NCBI RefSeq assembly: GCF_016860545.1
Contig: NZ_BNEB01000005.1
Span: 2,170,001-2,234,000 of the forward strand
DNA from: Streptomyces asoensis
GTDB taxonomy: Bacteria > Actinomycetota > Actinomycetes > Streptomycetales > Streptomycetaceae
Direction of reading: 5' to 3'
Length of the DNA stretch: 64,000 bases
Under the pieces are notes generated by a model. The model made no database searches. It was not told the DNA's origin and saw nothing but the letters and a program-made list of their open reading frames with translations. Shown piece by piece: positions 16,544-25,090 of the stretch (positions are counted from its first letter, which is position 1; every line of letters starts with the position of its first letter). The translations under genes were made by a program, and so were the position numbers.

Positions 16544-17226
16544 TCACCTCACGGGCGGCCGGACCAGCCCCTTCGCATACGCGTAGCGCACGGCCTGAGC
16601 ACGGTCCTTGAGCCCGGTCTTGGCGAACAGGTTGTTGATGTGGGTCTTGACCGTCGCCGTGGACACACTGAGTGTGCGCGCGATCTCCTGGTTGCTGAGG
16701 CCCTCGGCGATCAGCACCAACACCTCCGCCTCCCGGGTGGTGAGCCCGTCGGGGACCACCGCGGACTCCGCGGGCACCGGTTCGGGCGCCGACAGGCGCT
16801 CCAGCAGCCGCCGCTGGACACTGGGCGACAGCCCCGCGTCACCGGACAGGACGCTGTGCACGGCCCGTACGATCTCGTCCCCGCCGGCGTCCTTGGTCAG
16901 GTAGCCGCGGGCACCCGCCTTCAGCGCCGGGAACAGGGAGTCGTCGTCCGCGTAGGTGGTGAGCACCACGACCTGCGTCCCGGGGTGGTCGGTCCGGATG
17001 CGTCTGGTCGCTCCACTCCGTCGCAGCGGGGCATGCGCAGGTCCATCAGCACCACGTCGGGTGCCAGTTCGGCGACGAGCCGCACGGCCTCCTCGCCGTC
17101 GGCGGCGGCTCCCACGACCTCGACTCCGGGCAGCAGCCCGAGCAGCATCACGATGCCTTCCCTGACGACCGTCTGATCGTCGGCGACCACCACCCTGGCC
17201 TGCCTGGCCCCCGTTTCCTGCGTCAT
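16544..17226 (-). pseudogene. NarL/LuxR-family response regulator interrupted by a one-base frameshift
   Basis: Reading from 17226 (start MTQETGARQARVVVADDQ) the receiver domain is normal through VVLMDLRMPRCDGVE and then leaves frame. The correct continuation (ATRRIRTDHPG, VLTTYADDDSLFPAL, GYLTKDAGGDEIV) is in another frame and runs to a complete LuxR HTH (LTTREAEVLVLIAEGLSNQEIARTLSVSTATVKTHINN) ending at 16544. Restoring a single C at about 17011 on the plus strand (GAGCGACC to GAGGCGACC on the coding strand) repairs the gene. The start overlaps the kinase stop. Either a genuine inactivating mutation or a sequencing error. Confidence 0.85.
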
Positions 17227-18374
17227 ACCGGCACCTTCAGCGTCACCACGAACCCTTCTTCGTCCGGCCCCGCGGCGAGCGACCCCCCGAGCAGTTCGGC
17301 GCGCTCGCGCATACCGAGCAGACCGTACCCGCCTCCGGCCTGGGCGAGTTCACCCGGCGGACCGCCCGAGTCCCTGACGTCCAGGGTCACTTCCCGGGGC
17401 CCGTACTCCAGCCGTACGCTCACCTTCGCGCCCGGAGCGTGCTTGCGGGCGTTCGTCAGCGCCTCCTGAGCCACCCTGCGCACCGCCTGGGACGCCTCCA
17501 CCGGAATCGGTCTGCGTTCACCCCCAACGGTGACCTCGGCTCCGTCGGACGTGCGGACGAGGTCGGCCAGGAAGTCCTCCAGGGGCGTCAGGTCACCACG
17601 CAGGGCGGAGAGCGACTGTCTGGTCTCCTCCAGGCCGTCACGGGCCATCCCCCGCGCCGCCACCACACGGTCGAGGATCTGCCGGCGATCCGCGCCCCGC
17701 TCGATCAGCAGCCGGGCCGCCTCCAGGTGCACGAGCTGCGCGGAGAGGCTGTGGGCCAGGACGTCATGGATCTCCCGGGCGATACGGGCCCGCTCCGCGA
17801 GCGCGGCCGATTCGGCCTCGGCCACGCGTGCGGCCCGTTCCTGGGCGAGCAGGCGCTGTGCGTTGCCCCTGGCCTCGGCGTCCAGTCGCAGGGCGTACCC
17901 CGCGAGGGCCATGCCCCCGACGACGATCGCCGTGGTCGTCCCCGGGTCGTCGTTGGCCACGGCGAAGGCGGCGAATCCGACCGAGGCAGCCGGGAGCGCG
18001 GCTCCCAGGGGCAGCCGCTCCAGTGCCGCGATGGCGCACCCGCACCACAGGACCACGGCCGGCGAGCGGAGACCGGCGGCTTCGGCCCCCACGGCCAGCC
18101 CCATCAGCATCAGGAGCAGCGCGAGGGACGGCATGAGCCGGTGCTCGAGCGTGGTGCGGAACAACGCCCAGGCCAGCGCCCCGGCGACCACTACCCCGAC
18201 CGCTCCGGCGGCCGCGGCCCAACCGTGAACATGACTGTCGTGGAAGGCGCTCCACAGCAACGCGCCCACGACCAGCAGCCTCACGGCCCACGCCAGCAGC
18301 CGCCTGGGGCGGGAGATCCCTCTCGGACCGAGCGCCTCCCGTGAGGGCCAGCGTGTCCAGACGTTCGGCGTCAC
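17223..18374 (-). CDS. NarX/DesK-type sensor histidine kinase
   Basis: 383 residues. Several N-terminal membrane segments (residues ~25-165), then the HisKA_3 dimerisation segment RIAREIHDVLAHSLSAQLVHLE with the phospho-acceptor His, and a HATPase with ALTNARKHA and GGYGLLGMRERAELLGG. The start is the GTG at 18374: it overlaps the upstream stop by GTGA and has AAGGAG 5 nt before it. It is coupled to the frameshifted regulator downstream (overlap at 17223-17226). If that frameshift is real, this kinase has lost its partner. Confidence 0.9.
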   Translation of the reverse strand: MTPNVWTRWPSREALGPRGISRPRRLLAWAVRLLVVGALLWSAFHDSHVHGWAAAAGAVGVVVAGALAWALFRTTLEHRLMPSLALLLMLMGLAVGAEAAGLRSPAVVLWCGCAIAALERLPLGAALPAASVGFAAFAVANDDPGTTTAIVVGGMALAGYALRLDAEARGNAQRLLAQERAARVAEAESAALAERARIAREIHDVLAHSLSAQLVHLEAARLLIERGADRRQILDRVVAARGMARDGLEETRQSLSALRGDLTPLEDFLADLVRTSDGAEVTVGGERRPIPVEASQAVRRVAQEALTNARKHAPGAKVSVRLEYGPREVTLDVRDSGGPPGELAQAGGGYGLLGMRERAELLGGSLAAGPDEEGFVVTLKVPV

Positions 18375-18904
18375 ACGCGCTCCTTCCACGGGGACCGGTG
18401 GGACCCGGGCATCCGGTCACCGTACGCCGCGGCGGGGGCGGGGACCCGCTCCACGGACCCCAGGCGCCGGACCAGGATGCCGGAGCGCACCAGCAAGGTG
18501 GCCGCCAGCCCGAGCATCAGGGCCGAGCTGCCCTGATGGACGCCCAGCAGGGCACCGGCGCCGAAGAGGCCCGCCCGCAGGGCTGTGCCCGCGCCCCAGA
18601 CGGCGACGGACGCTCCCGTGCTCTTGCTCCACACCGATCCGTCCGGCTCGGCCCAGACTCGAGTGGTCCGGGCCCAGGCGACTCCCATGGCCAGGGCGAC
18701 GACCAGTTCGGCGCCGAGCACGAGGGCGGACCCGGTGGGGTGATCTGCATCGAGCAGATCGGGCTCGCGCAGGGCCAGGACCGCCAGGATGCCCGGCAGG
18801 AGCCACCATCGCCGATCCGTGTCGATGCGGCTCGCGCGGAACTGCCGCATGATCACCAGTGCGGCCACGGCGGCGATCAGCAGTGCGTCGACGAGCCCGG
18901 ACAT
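18371..18904 (-). CDS. CcdC-like (DUF1453-type) membrane protein
   Basis: 177 residues, about five membrane segments: LVDALLIAAVAALVIMRQF, WWLLPGILAVLALREP, LVLGAELVVALAMGVAWARTT, VAVWGAGTALRAGLFG, and SALMLGLAATLLVRSGIL. The layout, with the R-x-x-DTDRRWW loop, is that of CcdC-like/DUF1453 proteins of unknown function. ATG 18904 has GGAGG 5 nt upstream. It starts a probable operon with the kinase and response regulator genes and could modulate the kinase; that is inference. Confidence 0.7.
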   Translation of the reverse strand: MSGLVDALLIAAVAALVIMRQFRASRIDTDRRWWLLPGILAVLALREPDLLDADHPTGSALVLGAELVVALAMGVAWARTTRVWAEPDGSVWSKSTGASVAVWGAGTALRAGLFGAGALLGVHQGSSALMLGLAATLLVRSGILVRRLGSVERVPAPAAAYGDRMPGSHRSPWKERV

Positions 18905-19148
18905 CACAGCCTCCGCGAGCGGGGAAGGGTGCCGGCAGCGAGCGCTGCCGACGCCTTCGACGCTACGGAAATCCGCCGCTCCGCAGATCGGAGCCAGGGT
19001 GGATCATGGGTGGAAGTCCGAAGGCCGGTGCCCTCCACCCGTGGGTGGAGGGCACCGGCCTGACGATCAAACCGGACTTCCCGGGCGGGCCTCGCGGTCG
19101 CGTGTCTCGGCGGGCCGGTGAGGGGCCCACCGAGGCCCAACAGGGCGG

Positions 19149-21269
19149 TCAGGCGTCGATACGGGACCGGTCGAGCGTCGCCGCCGAGCTGGAGATGAAC
19201 TCCTTGCGCGGTGCCACGTCGTTGCCCATGAGCAGGTCGAACACCTGCTCGGCCGCCTCCAGGTCGGAGAGGTTGATGCGCCGCAGCGTGCGGTGGCGCG
19301 GGTCCATCGTCGTCTCGGCCAGCTGGTCGGCGTCCATCTCTCCGAGACCCTTGTAGCGCTGGATCGAGTCCTTGTAGCGGACGCCCTTGCTCTGGAACTC
19401 CATGAGCCGGTCGCGCAGCTCGCGGTCCGAGTACGTGTACACGTACTTGTCCTGGCCCTTCTTGGGCTGGACGAGCTCGATGCGGTGCAGGGGCGGCACG
19501 GCGGCGAACACCCGGCCCGCCTCGACCATGGGCCGCATGTAGCGGTGGAACAGGGTCAGGAGCAGCGTCCGGATGTGGGAGCCGTCGACATCGGCGTCGG
19601 TCATCATGATGATCTTGCCGTAGCGGGCCGCGTCGATGTCGAAGGTGCGCCCGGAGCCCGCTCCTATGACCTGGATGATCGCGCCGCACTCGGCGTTCTT
19701 CAGCATGTCGGTCACGGAGGACTTCTGGACGTTGAGGATCTTGCCCCGGATGGGCAGCAGCGCCTGGAACTCGGAGTTCCGGGCGAGCTTGGCCGTGCCG
19801 AGCGCGGAATCGCCCTCGACGATGAAGAGTTCGCTGCGCTCGACGTCGTCGCTGCGGCAGTCGGCGAGCTTGGCGGGCAGGGACGAGGACTCCAGGGCCG
19901 TCTTGCGGCGCTGCGCGTCCTTGTGCTGGCGGGCCGCGATGCGCGTGCGCGCGGCGGCGACCGCCTTCTCCATGACGACCCGCGCCTGGGCCGCGGCGTC
20001 GCGCTTCGTCGAGGTCAGGAAGGCCTTGAGCTCCCTGGTGATCACGGTGTTCACGATGCGCCGGGCCGCCGAGGTGCCGAGGACCTCCTTGGTCTGGCCC
20101 TCGAACTGGGGTTCGGCGAGACGGACGGTGACGACGGCCGTCAGGCCCTCCAGGGCGTCGTCCTTCACGATGTCGTCCTCGGCGACGCGCAGCAGTTTCT
20201 TGGCGCGCAGCACCTCGTTCATCGTCTTGGCGACCGCCTGCTCGAAGCCGGCCACGTGCGTGCCGCCCTTGGGCGTGGCGATGATGTTGACGAACGACTT
20301 GAGATTCGTGTCGTAGCCGGTGCCCCAGCGCAGCGCCACGTCGACGCCGAGCTCACGGGTGACCTCCGTCGGCGTCATCTGTCCGTGGTCGTCGAGTACC
20401 GGGACCGTCTCCTTGAAGGTGCCCTGCCCGGTGAAGCGCAGGACGTCGCAGACGGGCTTGTCGGTGGCCAGGTACTCGCAGAACTCGCTGATGCCGCCGT
20501 CGAAGCGGAAGGACTCCTCGCCCTTGCTGCCGCCCTCGCCGAGGCCGTACTCGTCGCGGACGACGATGGTCAGGCCGGGCACGAGGAAGGCGGTCTGGCG
20601 GGCCCGCTGGTGCAGGTTATCCAGCGAGAGCTTGGCGTCCTTGAGGAAGATCTGGCGGTCGGCCCAGTACCGCACCCTGGTGCCGGTGCGGTTCTTGGCG
20701 ATCCTCTTGACCTTGCGCAGCCCGCCCGTCTCGAACTTGGCCTCGGGTCCGTCGGCGGCGAAGGCGCCCGCGACCCCGCGCCGGAAGCTGATCGCGTGGG
20801 TGTGACCGCTGCGGTCCACCTCGACGTCGAGCCGGGCGGACAGGGCGTTGACCACGGACGCGCCGACGCCGTGCAGACCGCCGGAGGCCGCGTAGGAGCC
20901 GCCGCCGAACTTGCCGCCGGCGTGCAGCTTGGTCATGACGACCTCGACGCCCGACAGCCCCGTCTTGGGCTCGACGTCGACGGGGATGCCCCGGCCGTTG
21001 TCGCGGACCTCGACCGAGGCGTCGTCGTGGAGGATCACCTCGATGTGGTCGCAATAGCCGCCCAGGGCCTCGTCGACGGAGTTGTCGATGATTTCCCACA
21101 GGCAGTGCATCAGGCCTCGACTGTCGGTCGAGCCGATGTACATGCCCGGGCGCTTCCGCACGGCCTCGAGGCCCTCGAGGACGAGCAGGTGCCGCGCGGT
21201 GTAGTTGGAGCCGTCCCGGTCTGCTCCTGCCAGCAGCGCTGTGGACGGCACGGACGTTTCGGCGGTCAC
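19149..21269 (-). CDS. parE: DNA topoisomerase IV subunit B
   Basis: 706 residues. GHKL ATPase motifs: IIDNSVDEALGG, VRDNGRGIP and GGLHGVGASVVNALS. The TOPRIM motifs IVEGDSALG and TDADVDGSHIRTLLL follow, and the C-terminal domain ends MGNDVAPRKEFI. The GTG at 21269 has GAGGAG upstream. Together with ParC (5' end of this window) it forms the decatenating enzyme. The length and the companion parC favour ParE over gyrase B, whose gene normally lies next to recF near oriC. Confidence 0.9.
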   Translation of the reverse strand: MTAETSVPSTALLAGADRDGSNYTARHLLVLEGLEAVRKRPGMYIGSTDSRGLMHCLWEIIDNSVDEALGGYCDHIEVILHDDASVEVRDNGRGIPVDVEPKTGLSGVEVVMTKLHAGGKFGGGSYAASGGLHGVGASVVNALSARLDVEVDRSGHTHAISFRRGVAGAFAADGPEAKFETGGLRKVKRIAKNRTGTRVRYWADRQIFLKDAKLSLDNLHQRARQTAFLVPGLTIVVRDEYGLGEGGSKGEESFRFDGGISEFCEYLATDKPVCDVLRFTGQGTFKETVPVLDDHGQMTPTEVTRELGVDVALRWGTGYDTNLKSFVNIIATPKGGTHVAGFEQAVAKTMNEVLRAKKLLRVAEDDIVKDDALEGLTAVVTVRLAEPQFEGQTKEVLGTSAARRIVNTVITRELKAFLTSTKRDAAAQARVVMEKAVAAARTRIAARQHKDAQRRKTALESSSLPAKLADCRSDDVERSELFIVEGDSALGTAKLARNSEFQALLPIRGKILNVQKSSVTDMLKNAECGAIIQVIGAGSGRTFDIDAARYGKIIMMTDADVDGSHIRTLLLTLFHRYMRPMVEAGRVFAAVPPLHRIELVQPKKGQDKYVYTYSDRELRDRLMEFQSKGVRYKDSIQRYKGLGEMDADQLAETTMDPRHRTLRRINLSDLEAAEQVFDLLMGNDVAPRKEFISSSAATLDRSRIDA

Positions 21270-21713
21270 GCGGTTCGCTCCTCGCTGAATTTCACTTGAG
21301 GCCCTTCTGGGTAAGGGCGCGGCTTCGGTTGCCGCCAAGAGGGTACCGAGGCCTGGTAGAGCCGTTGTAACGCCACCCTCGTCTCATCTCAGACTAGTCC
21401 AGCGTCGCATACGTGTTCGATCCCTCGATGGAGTGAAGTACATATCACGTTCCCTTCGACGCATGAACCATTTAGGCTCCGGGCACGTCCTCATGAACAA
21501 ACCGGCAAGCCAGCCGGGAGGATGGAACCATGACCGACAGCGCGAAACCGTAAGCACTACAGACCACGCAATACGGCACATTCGCCGCCAAACCGGCAGC
21601 AGACGGCCACCTCGGAAAGATTTTTTCGAGGACAAGCCACGAGCGGGAACGTTTTGGGGCTGGTTGGATGTTGACCCTGGTACGACAGCTCGTCGAGCTA
21701 GAGAAGAGGCGAC
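21270..21713. other. 444-bp intergenic region between parE and the DUF7455 gene
   Basis: Divergent promoter region, noticeably lower in GC than its surroundings (for example 21420-21480 and 21600-21680). I see a sigma-ECF-like pair GGGAAC (21645-21650) and GTT 19 bp later, and a TTGACC at 21671, both possible promoters for the rightward gene, but neither is convincing. An open frame at 21433-21717 has no recognisable features and I do not call it. Confidence 0.5.
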
Positions 21714-21944
21714 GTGACTACTGTTCTGACCCCCGCGAGCCCGCTGACGGCCGCTGACCGCTGCGACCGCTGCGGCGCCCAGGCGTACGTACGCGTCGTG
21801 CTGCTCAGCGGCGGAGAACTGCTCTTCTGCGCCCACCACGGCCGCAAGTTCGAGCCGGAACTCAAGAAGATCGCCGCTGAGATACAGGACGAGACAGAGC
21901 GGCTGACGACCGTTCCGGCCTCCTCTCCCGAAGAAGAGCGCTGA
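21714..21944 (+). CDS. DUF7455 small zinc-ribbon-like protein
   Basis: 76 residues from GTG 21714 (AGAAGAGGCGAC upstream). CDRCGAQAYVRVVLLSGGELLFCAHHGRKFEPEL supplies CxxC and CxHH, a likely zinc site. The tail is acidic. This is a conserved actinobacterial protein always found next to hrdB/parE as far as I recall; its function is unknown. A very strong bidirectional hairpin follows. Confidence 0.8.
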   Translation: MTTVLTPASPLTAADRCDRCGAQAYVRVVLLSGGELLFCAHHGRKFEPELKKIAAEIQDETERLTTVPASSPEEER

Positions 21945-21989
21945 TCCTGCACGTCCACGACGAGCCAGCACCGGCACAGGCCGGTACAC

Positions 21990-22024
21990 GGGCGGCCGCC
22001 CCTGTGTCCCAGGGGCGGCCGCCC
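21990..22024. terminator. Strong bidirectional hairpin
   Basis: A perfect 15-bp inverted repeat (GGGCGGCCGCCCCTG / CAGGGGCGGCCGCCC) with a 5-nt loop, between the convergent ends of the DUF7455 gene and the trypsin gene. No U-tract, as is common for Streptomyces terminators. Confidence 0.8.
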
Positions 22025-22090
22025 GCTCTCATGCCACGATGCCTGCGGTACCGGGTCCGCGGATGCGGGTCCGTGCCCCGCCGGGCGGGC

Positions 22091-22987
22091 TCAGACGCCC
22101 GCGGCGGGCTTGGCGGTGCTCACGGTCCCCTCGGACGCCGTCGCGGCCCCCTCGGACGCGGGCGCCCAGCCCAGCGTCCGTACGACGTCCGACACGCGCG
22201 TGTAGACCCCGGGGCTCCCCGGACGTCCGCAGCCGCTGCCCCAGGAGACCAGCCCGATGACGCGGCCCTGGGCGACAAGCGGTCCGCCGCTGTCGCCCTG
22301 GCAGGCGTCCTTGCCGCCGCGCGCCTCCCCGGCGCACACCATGCTCCGCGCGTCGTAGGTCCCGTCCGTGGTGCCGGGATAGGCCTGCTCGCACTGCGCG
22401 TCGGCGAGCACGTGCACCCGGGCCGCCCGCAGGGTGCGGGCGTAGGCGCCGAACCCGGTGACATCGCCCCAGCCGTAGACGACGGCTTCCGTACCGGCCG
22501 CGTAGGCGGGATCACCCTCGGCGGCCATGCCGATGACCGCGCCGGCTGGGAGTGACCTGGCCAGGGTCAGCACGGCGAAGTCCCCGGCGTTACTGGAACT
22601 GTCGTAGCCCGGGTTCACGTAGACACGGCGCACGGAGATCTCCTCCCCGGTGTCCTCGTAGAGGTCCGTACGGCCCGCGACGACCTTCAGGTCGGCCAGC
22701 TGGCCCGGCGGCGCTCCCAGCACGTCCTCGCCCATGCAGTGGGCCGCGGTGAGCACGGTGGTCGGGCCGACGGCCACGCCTCCGCAGAACTGCCCCGAGC
22801 GCGTACCTCCGAACCGGTCACGGCTGGACAGCGCGACCGTCCAGGGGCTCTGGGAGACGTCGACCGGGAAGCCCCCCACCACGACGCCGTCGGAGGCCGC
22901 AGGGGCGGCGGAGGCCAAGGGTATGGCCATTGCAGCGGCCGCCAGGATCAACGGCCGGGCCAGGGCCCGGACAAGGGGACGACGCAT
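22091..22987 (-). CDS. Secreted trypsin-like serine protease (S1 family)
   Basis: 298 residues. Signal peptide in the first ~32 residues (basic start, LILAAAAMAIPLASAAPA, AxA-type site). The catalytic triad is visible: His83 in LTAAHC, Asp136 in DFAVLTL, Ser233 in CQGDSGGP. Asp227, six residues before the Ser, predicts cleavage after Lys/Arg. Three disulfide pairs are likely. There is no obvious propeptide beyond the few residues before VVGG. A short alanine/threonine tail follows the domain. GAGGAG precedes the ATG. Confidence 0.92.
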   Translation of the reverse strand: MRRPLVRALARPLILAAAAMAIPLASAAPAASDGVVVGGFPVDVSQSPWTVALSSRDRFGGTRSGQFCGGVAVGPTTVLTAAHCMGEDVLGAPPGQLADLKVVAGRTDLYEDTGEEISVRRVYVNPGYDSSSNAGDFAVLTLARSLPAGAVIGMAAEGDPAYAAGTEAVVYGWGDVTGFGAYARTLRAARVHVLADAQCEQAYPGTTDGTYDARSMVCAGEARGGKDACQGDSGGPLVAQGRVIGLVSWGSGCGRPGSPGVYTRVSDVVRTLGWAPASEGAATASEGTVSTAKPAAGV

Positions 22988-23065
22988 GCGCGCTCCTCAC
23001 TCTGAAGTGATCGGTGAACACCCAGAGTCATGCAGCGCGAGGCGCCTCGCACCCCAGCGCCTACG

Positions 23066-23104
23066 CCGAAGGCCCGGCCCCCCGAGGGGAGACCGGGCCT
23101 TCGG
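23066..23104 (-). terminator. Terminator after hrdB
   Basis: A perfect 12-bp inverted repeat (CCGAAGGCCCGG / CCGGGCCTTCGG) with a 15-nt loop, 17 bp past the hrdB stop. Confidence 0.75.
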
Positions 23105-23120
23105 TGTAGACCGCCGCGAC

Positions 23121-24662
23121 CTAGTCGAGGTAGTCGCGCAGCACCTGGGAGCGGGACGGGTGGCGCAGCTTCGACATGGTCTTGGACTCGATCTGACGGA
23201 TGCGCTCGCGCGTCACGCCGTAGACCTTGCCGATCTCGTCGAGGGTCTTCGGCTGACCGTCGGTGAGACCGAACCGCATGGAGACGACGCCCGCCTCGCG
23301 CTCGGACAGGGTGTCCAGGACGGAGTGCAGCTGCTCCTGGAGGAGCGTGAAGCTGACCGCGTCGGCCGGCACGACGGCCTCGGAGTCCTCGATGAGGTCA
23401 CCGAACTCGCTGTCGCCGTCCTCGCCGAGCGGGGTGTGCAGCGAGATGGGCTCGCGGCCGTACTTCTGGACCTCGATGACCTTCTCGGGGGTCATGTCGA
23501 GTTCCTTGGCCAGCTCCTCCGGGGTGGGCTCGCGGCCCAGGTCCTGGAGCATCTGGCGCTGCACGCGCGCAAGCTTGTTGATGACCTCGACCATGTGCAC
23601 CGGGATACGGATGGTGCGGGCCTGGTCGGCCATGGCGCGGGTGATCGCCTGACGGATCCACCAGGTGGCGTACGTGGAGAACTTGTAGCCCTTGGTGTAG
23701 TCGAACTTCTCGACCGCGCGGATCAGACCGAGGTTGCCCTCCTGGATGAGGTCCAGGAAGAGCATGCCGCGGCCGGTGTAGCGCTTGGCCAGGGAGACCA
23801 CCAGACGGAGGTTGGCCTCCAGGAGGTGGTTCTTGGCGCGGCGGCCGTCCTCCGCGATGATCTCCAGCTCGCGCTTGAGCTTGGGAGCGAGCTTGTCGGC
23901 GTTGGCCAGCTTGTCCTCGGCGAACAGACCGGCCTCGATGCGCTTGGCGAGCTCGACCTCCTGCTCGGCGTTGAGCAGCGGGACCTTGCCGATCTGCTTG
24001 AGGTAGTCCTTGACCGGGTCGGCGGTGGCGCCGGCGACGGCGACCTGCTGGGCCGGCGCGTCGTCCTCGTCGTCGTCGGAGAGGACGAAACCCTTGTTCT
24101 CGGTCCCTTCCTCTTCCTCTTCGCCGGGCTTGACGTCCTCGAGGACCTCTTCCTCAACGGCCTCGGCGTCGTCCTTGCCGGCGGTGGTCTTCTTGGCCGC
24201 CGTCTTCTTGGCGACGGTCTTCTTCGCGACCGTCTTCTTGGCGGTGGTCTTCTTGGCAGCCGCCTTCTTGGCGGGGGCGGCTTCCTCTGCGGAATCGTCG
24301 ACGGCGGGAGCGGCAGGGGTGGCCGGGGCAGCCGGAGCGGTGGCCTTCCTCGTGGTCACCGCCTTGGCCGCGACCGACTTGGTGGCGGTGCGCTTGGCCG
24401 GACTCTTCGCTGCGACGCTCTTTCGGGTGCGCTTGGGCTCCGCGGCACTGACCATCAGCGTCACACCCTCTTCCTCGAGGATCTGGTTGAGGCTGCGCAG
24501 TACGTTCTTCCACTGAGTGGCCGGAATCTGGTCAGCTTCGAAGGCCCGACGCACATCGTCGCCGGCGATCTGCCCCTCAGCCTTTCCCCGCTCAATGAGC
24601 GCCATGACAGAGACGGACTCGGCGATCTCCGGCGGGAGCGTACGGGATGTGCTGGCCGACAC
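23121..24662 (-). CDS. hrdB: Principal RNA polymerase sigma factor HrdB
   Basis: 513 residues, the size of the known Streptomyces protein. The N-terminus has SigA region 1.1-like sequence (PEIAESVSVMALIERGKAEGQIAGDDVRRAFEADQ). A long Lys/Ala-rich linker (KKT(A/V)AKK repeats, coding 24175-24420) and an acidic tract follow. Regions 2-4 include DLIQEGNLGLIRAVEKFDY, the -10-binding GYKFSTYATWWIRQAITRA, and the C-terminal HTH VTRERIRQIESKTMSKLRHP. GTG 24662 has GAGAGG upstream. It directs most vegetative transcription. Confidence 0.97.
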   Translation of the reverse strand: MSASTSRTLPPEIAESVSVMALIERGKAEGQIAGDDVRRAFEADQIPATQWKNVLRSLNQILEEEGVTLMVSAAEPKRTRKSVAAKSPAKRTATKSVAAKAVTTRKATAPAAPATPAAPAVDDSAEEAAPAKKAAAKKTTAKKTVAKKTVAKKTAAKKTTAGKDDAEAVEEEVLEDVKPGEEEEEGTENKGFVLSDDDEDDAPAQQVAVAGATADPVKDYLKQIGKVPLLNAEQEVELAKRIEAGLFAEDKLANADKLAPKLKRELEIIAEDGRRAKNHLLEANLRLVVSLAKRYTGRGMLFLDLIQEGNLGLIRAVEKFDYTKGYKFSTYATWWIRQAITRAMADQARTIRIPVHMVEVINKLARVQRQMLQDLGREPTPEELAKELDMTPEKVIEVQKYGREPISLHTPLGEDGDSEFGDLIEDSEAVVPADAVSFTLLQEQLHSVLDTLSEREAGVVSMRFGLTDGQPKTLDEIGKVYGVTRERIRQIESKTMSKLRHPSRSQVLRDYLD

Positions 24663-25090
24663 GAACAACCTCTCGGAACGTTGGAAAACGGCTTCCGGCC
24701 CCGTCCGTGACGGACAGGAGCCGACCACCGGCCTGGGGGTGGGCCGACGGTGCGGGCGGGGGCCGGGAGAATTCACAGCGCCTTGAACGGCGTCCGTATT
24801 CCCTCCGCGGCAGTCACCTCTTAGGTCATCGCGTTGTTTCCACAAGCGTTACGCCCAATCTTCGTGGCCCGAGTCACACCACGTAAGCGTTCAAAAACGG
24901 TCAGACGCGGACAGATGAGGTCACCCGTGGAGCCTACCGGCACCGTGACGGCCGGTTCCGCCGCGTCGTCCGTCGGACCCCGCAGGGCCCCGAGACGGGT
25001 TCTGCGGGGTCCGACGGACGTGCGGGTGGAGCGGCCGGGCACGACGCGGGAGGAGCAAGACGTCCTGCACCGTCCCCCCGTGCGGTGCGA
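24663..25090. other. 428-bp region upstream of hrdB
   Basis: Leader and promoters of hrdB, plus the terminator of the upstream regulator. On the minus strand GGAAAC (about 24836-24841) followed 18 bp later by GTGACT is a possible ECF sigma (SigR-like) promoter. hrdB is known to have a SigR-dependent promoter in S. coelicolor, but I cannot confirm this one. No clear vegetative promoter was resolved. No gene is seen. Confidence 0.5.
24967..25020 (-). terminator. 19-bp perfect hairpin between the FadR-type gene and hrdB
   Basis: Arms of 19 bp (24967-24985 and 25002-25020; core GTCGGACCCCGCAG) pair without mismatch around a 16-nt loop. It follows the FadR-type regulator by about 70 bp and insulates hrdB from read-through. 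Confidence 0.8.

Noticed and set aside
19293..21299. Long open frame on the strand opposite parE
   Set aside because: Antisense frames of this length are expected in ~70% GC DNA; the product (DD/VG-rich) has no family features while parE is unmistakable.
21471..21487. Possible iron box (TTTAGGCTCCGGGCACG)
   Set aside because: Only one half matches the consensus; the other half-site is lost.
21433..21717. Open frame upstream of the DUF7455 gene
   Set aside because: Lower GC, no ribosome binding site, no motif, and it runs into the DUF7455 start; more likely promoter DNA.
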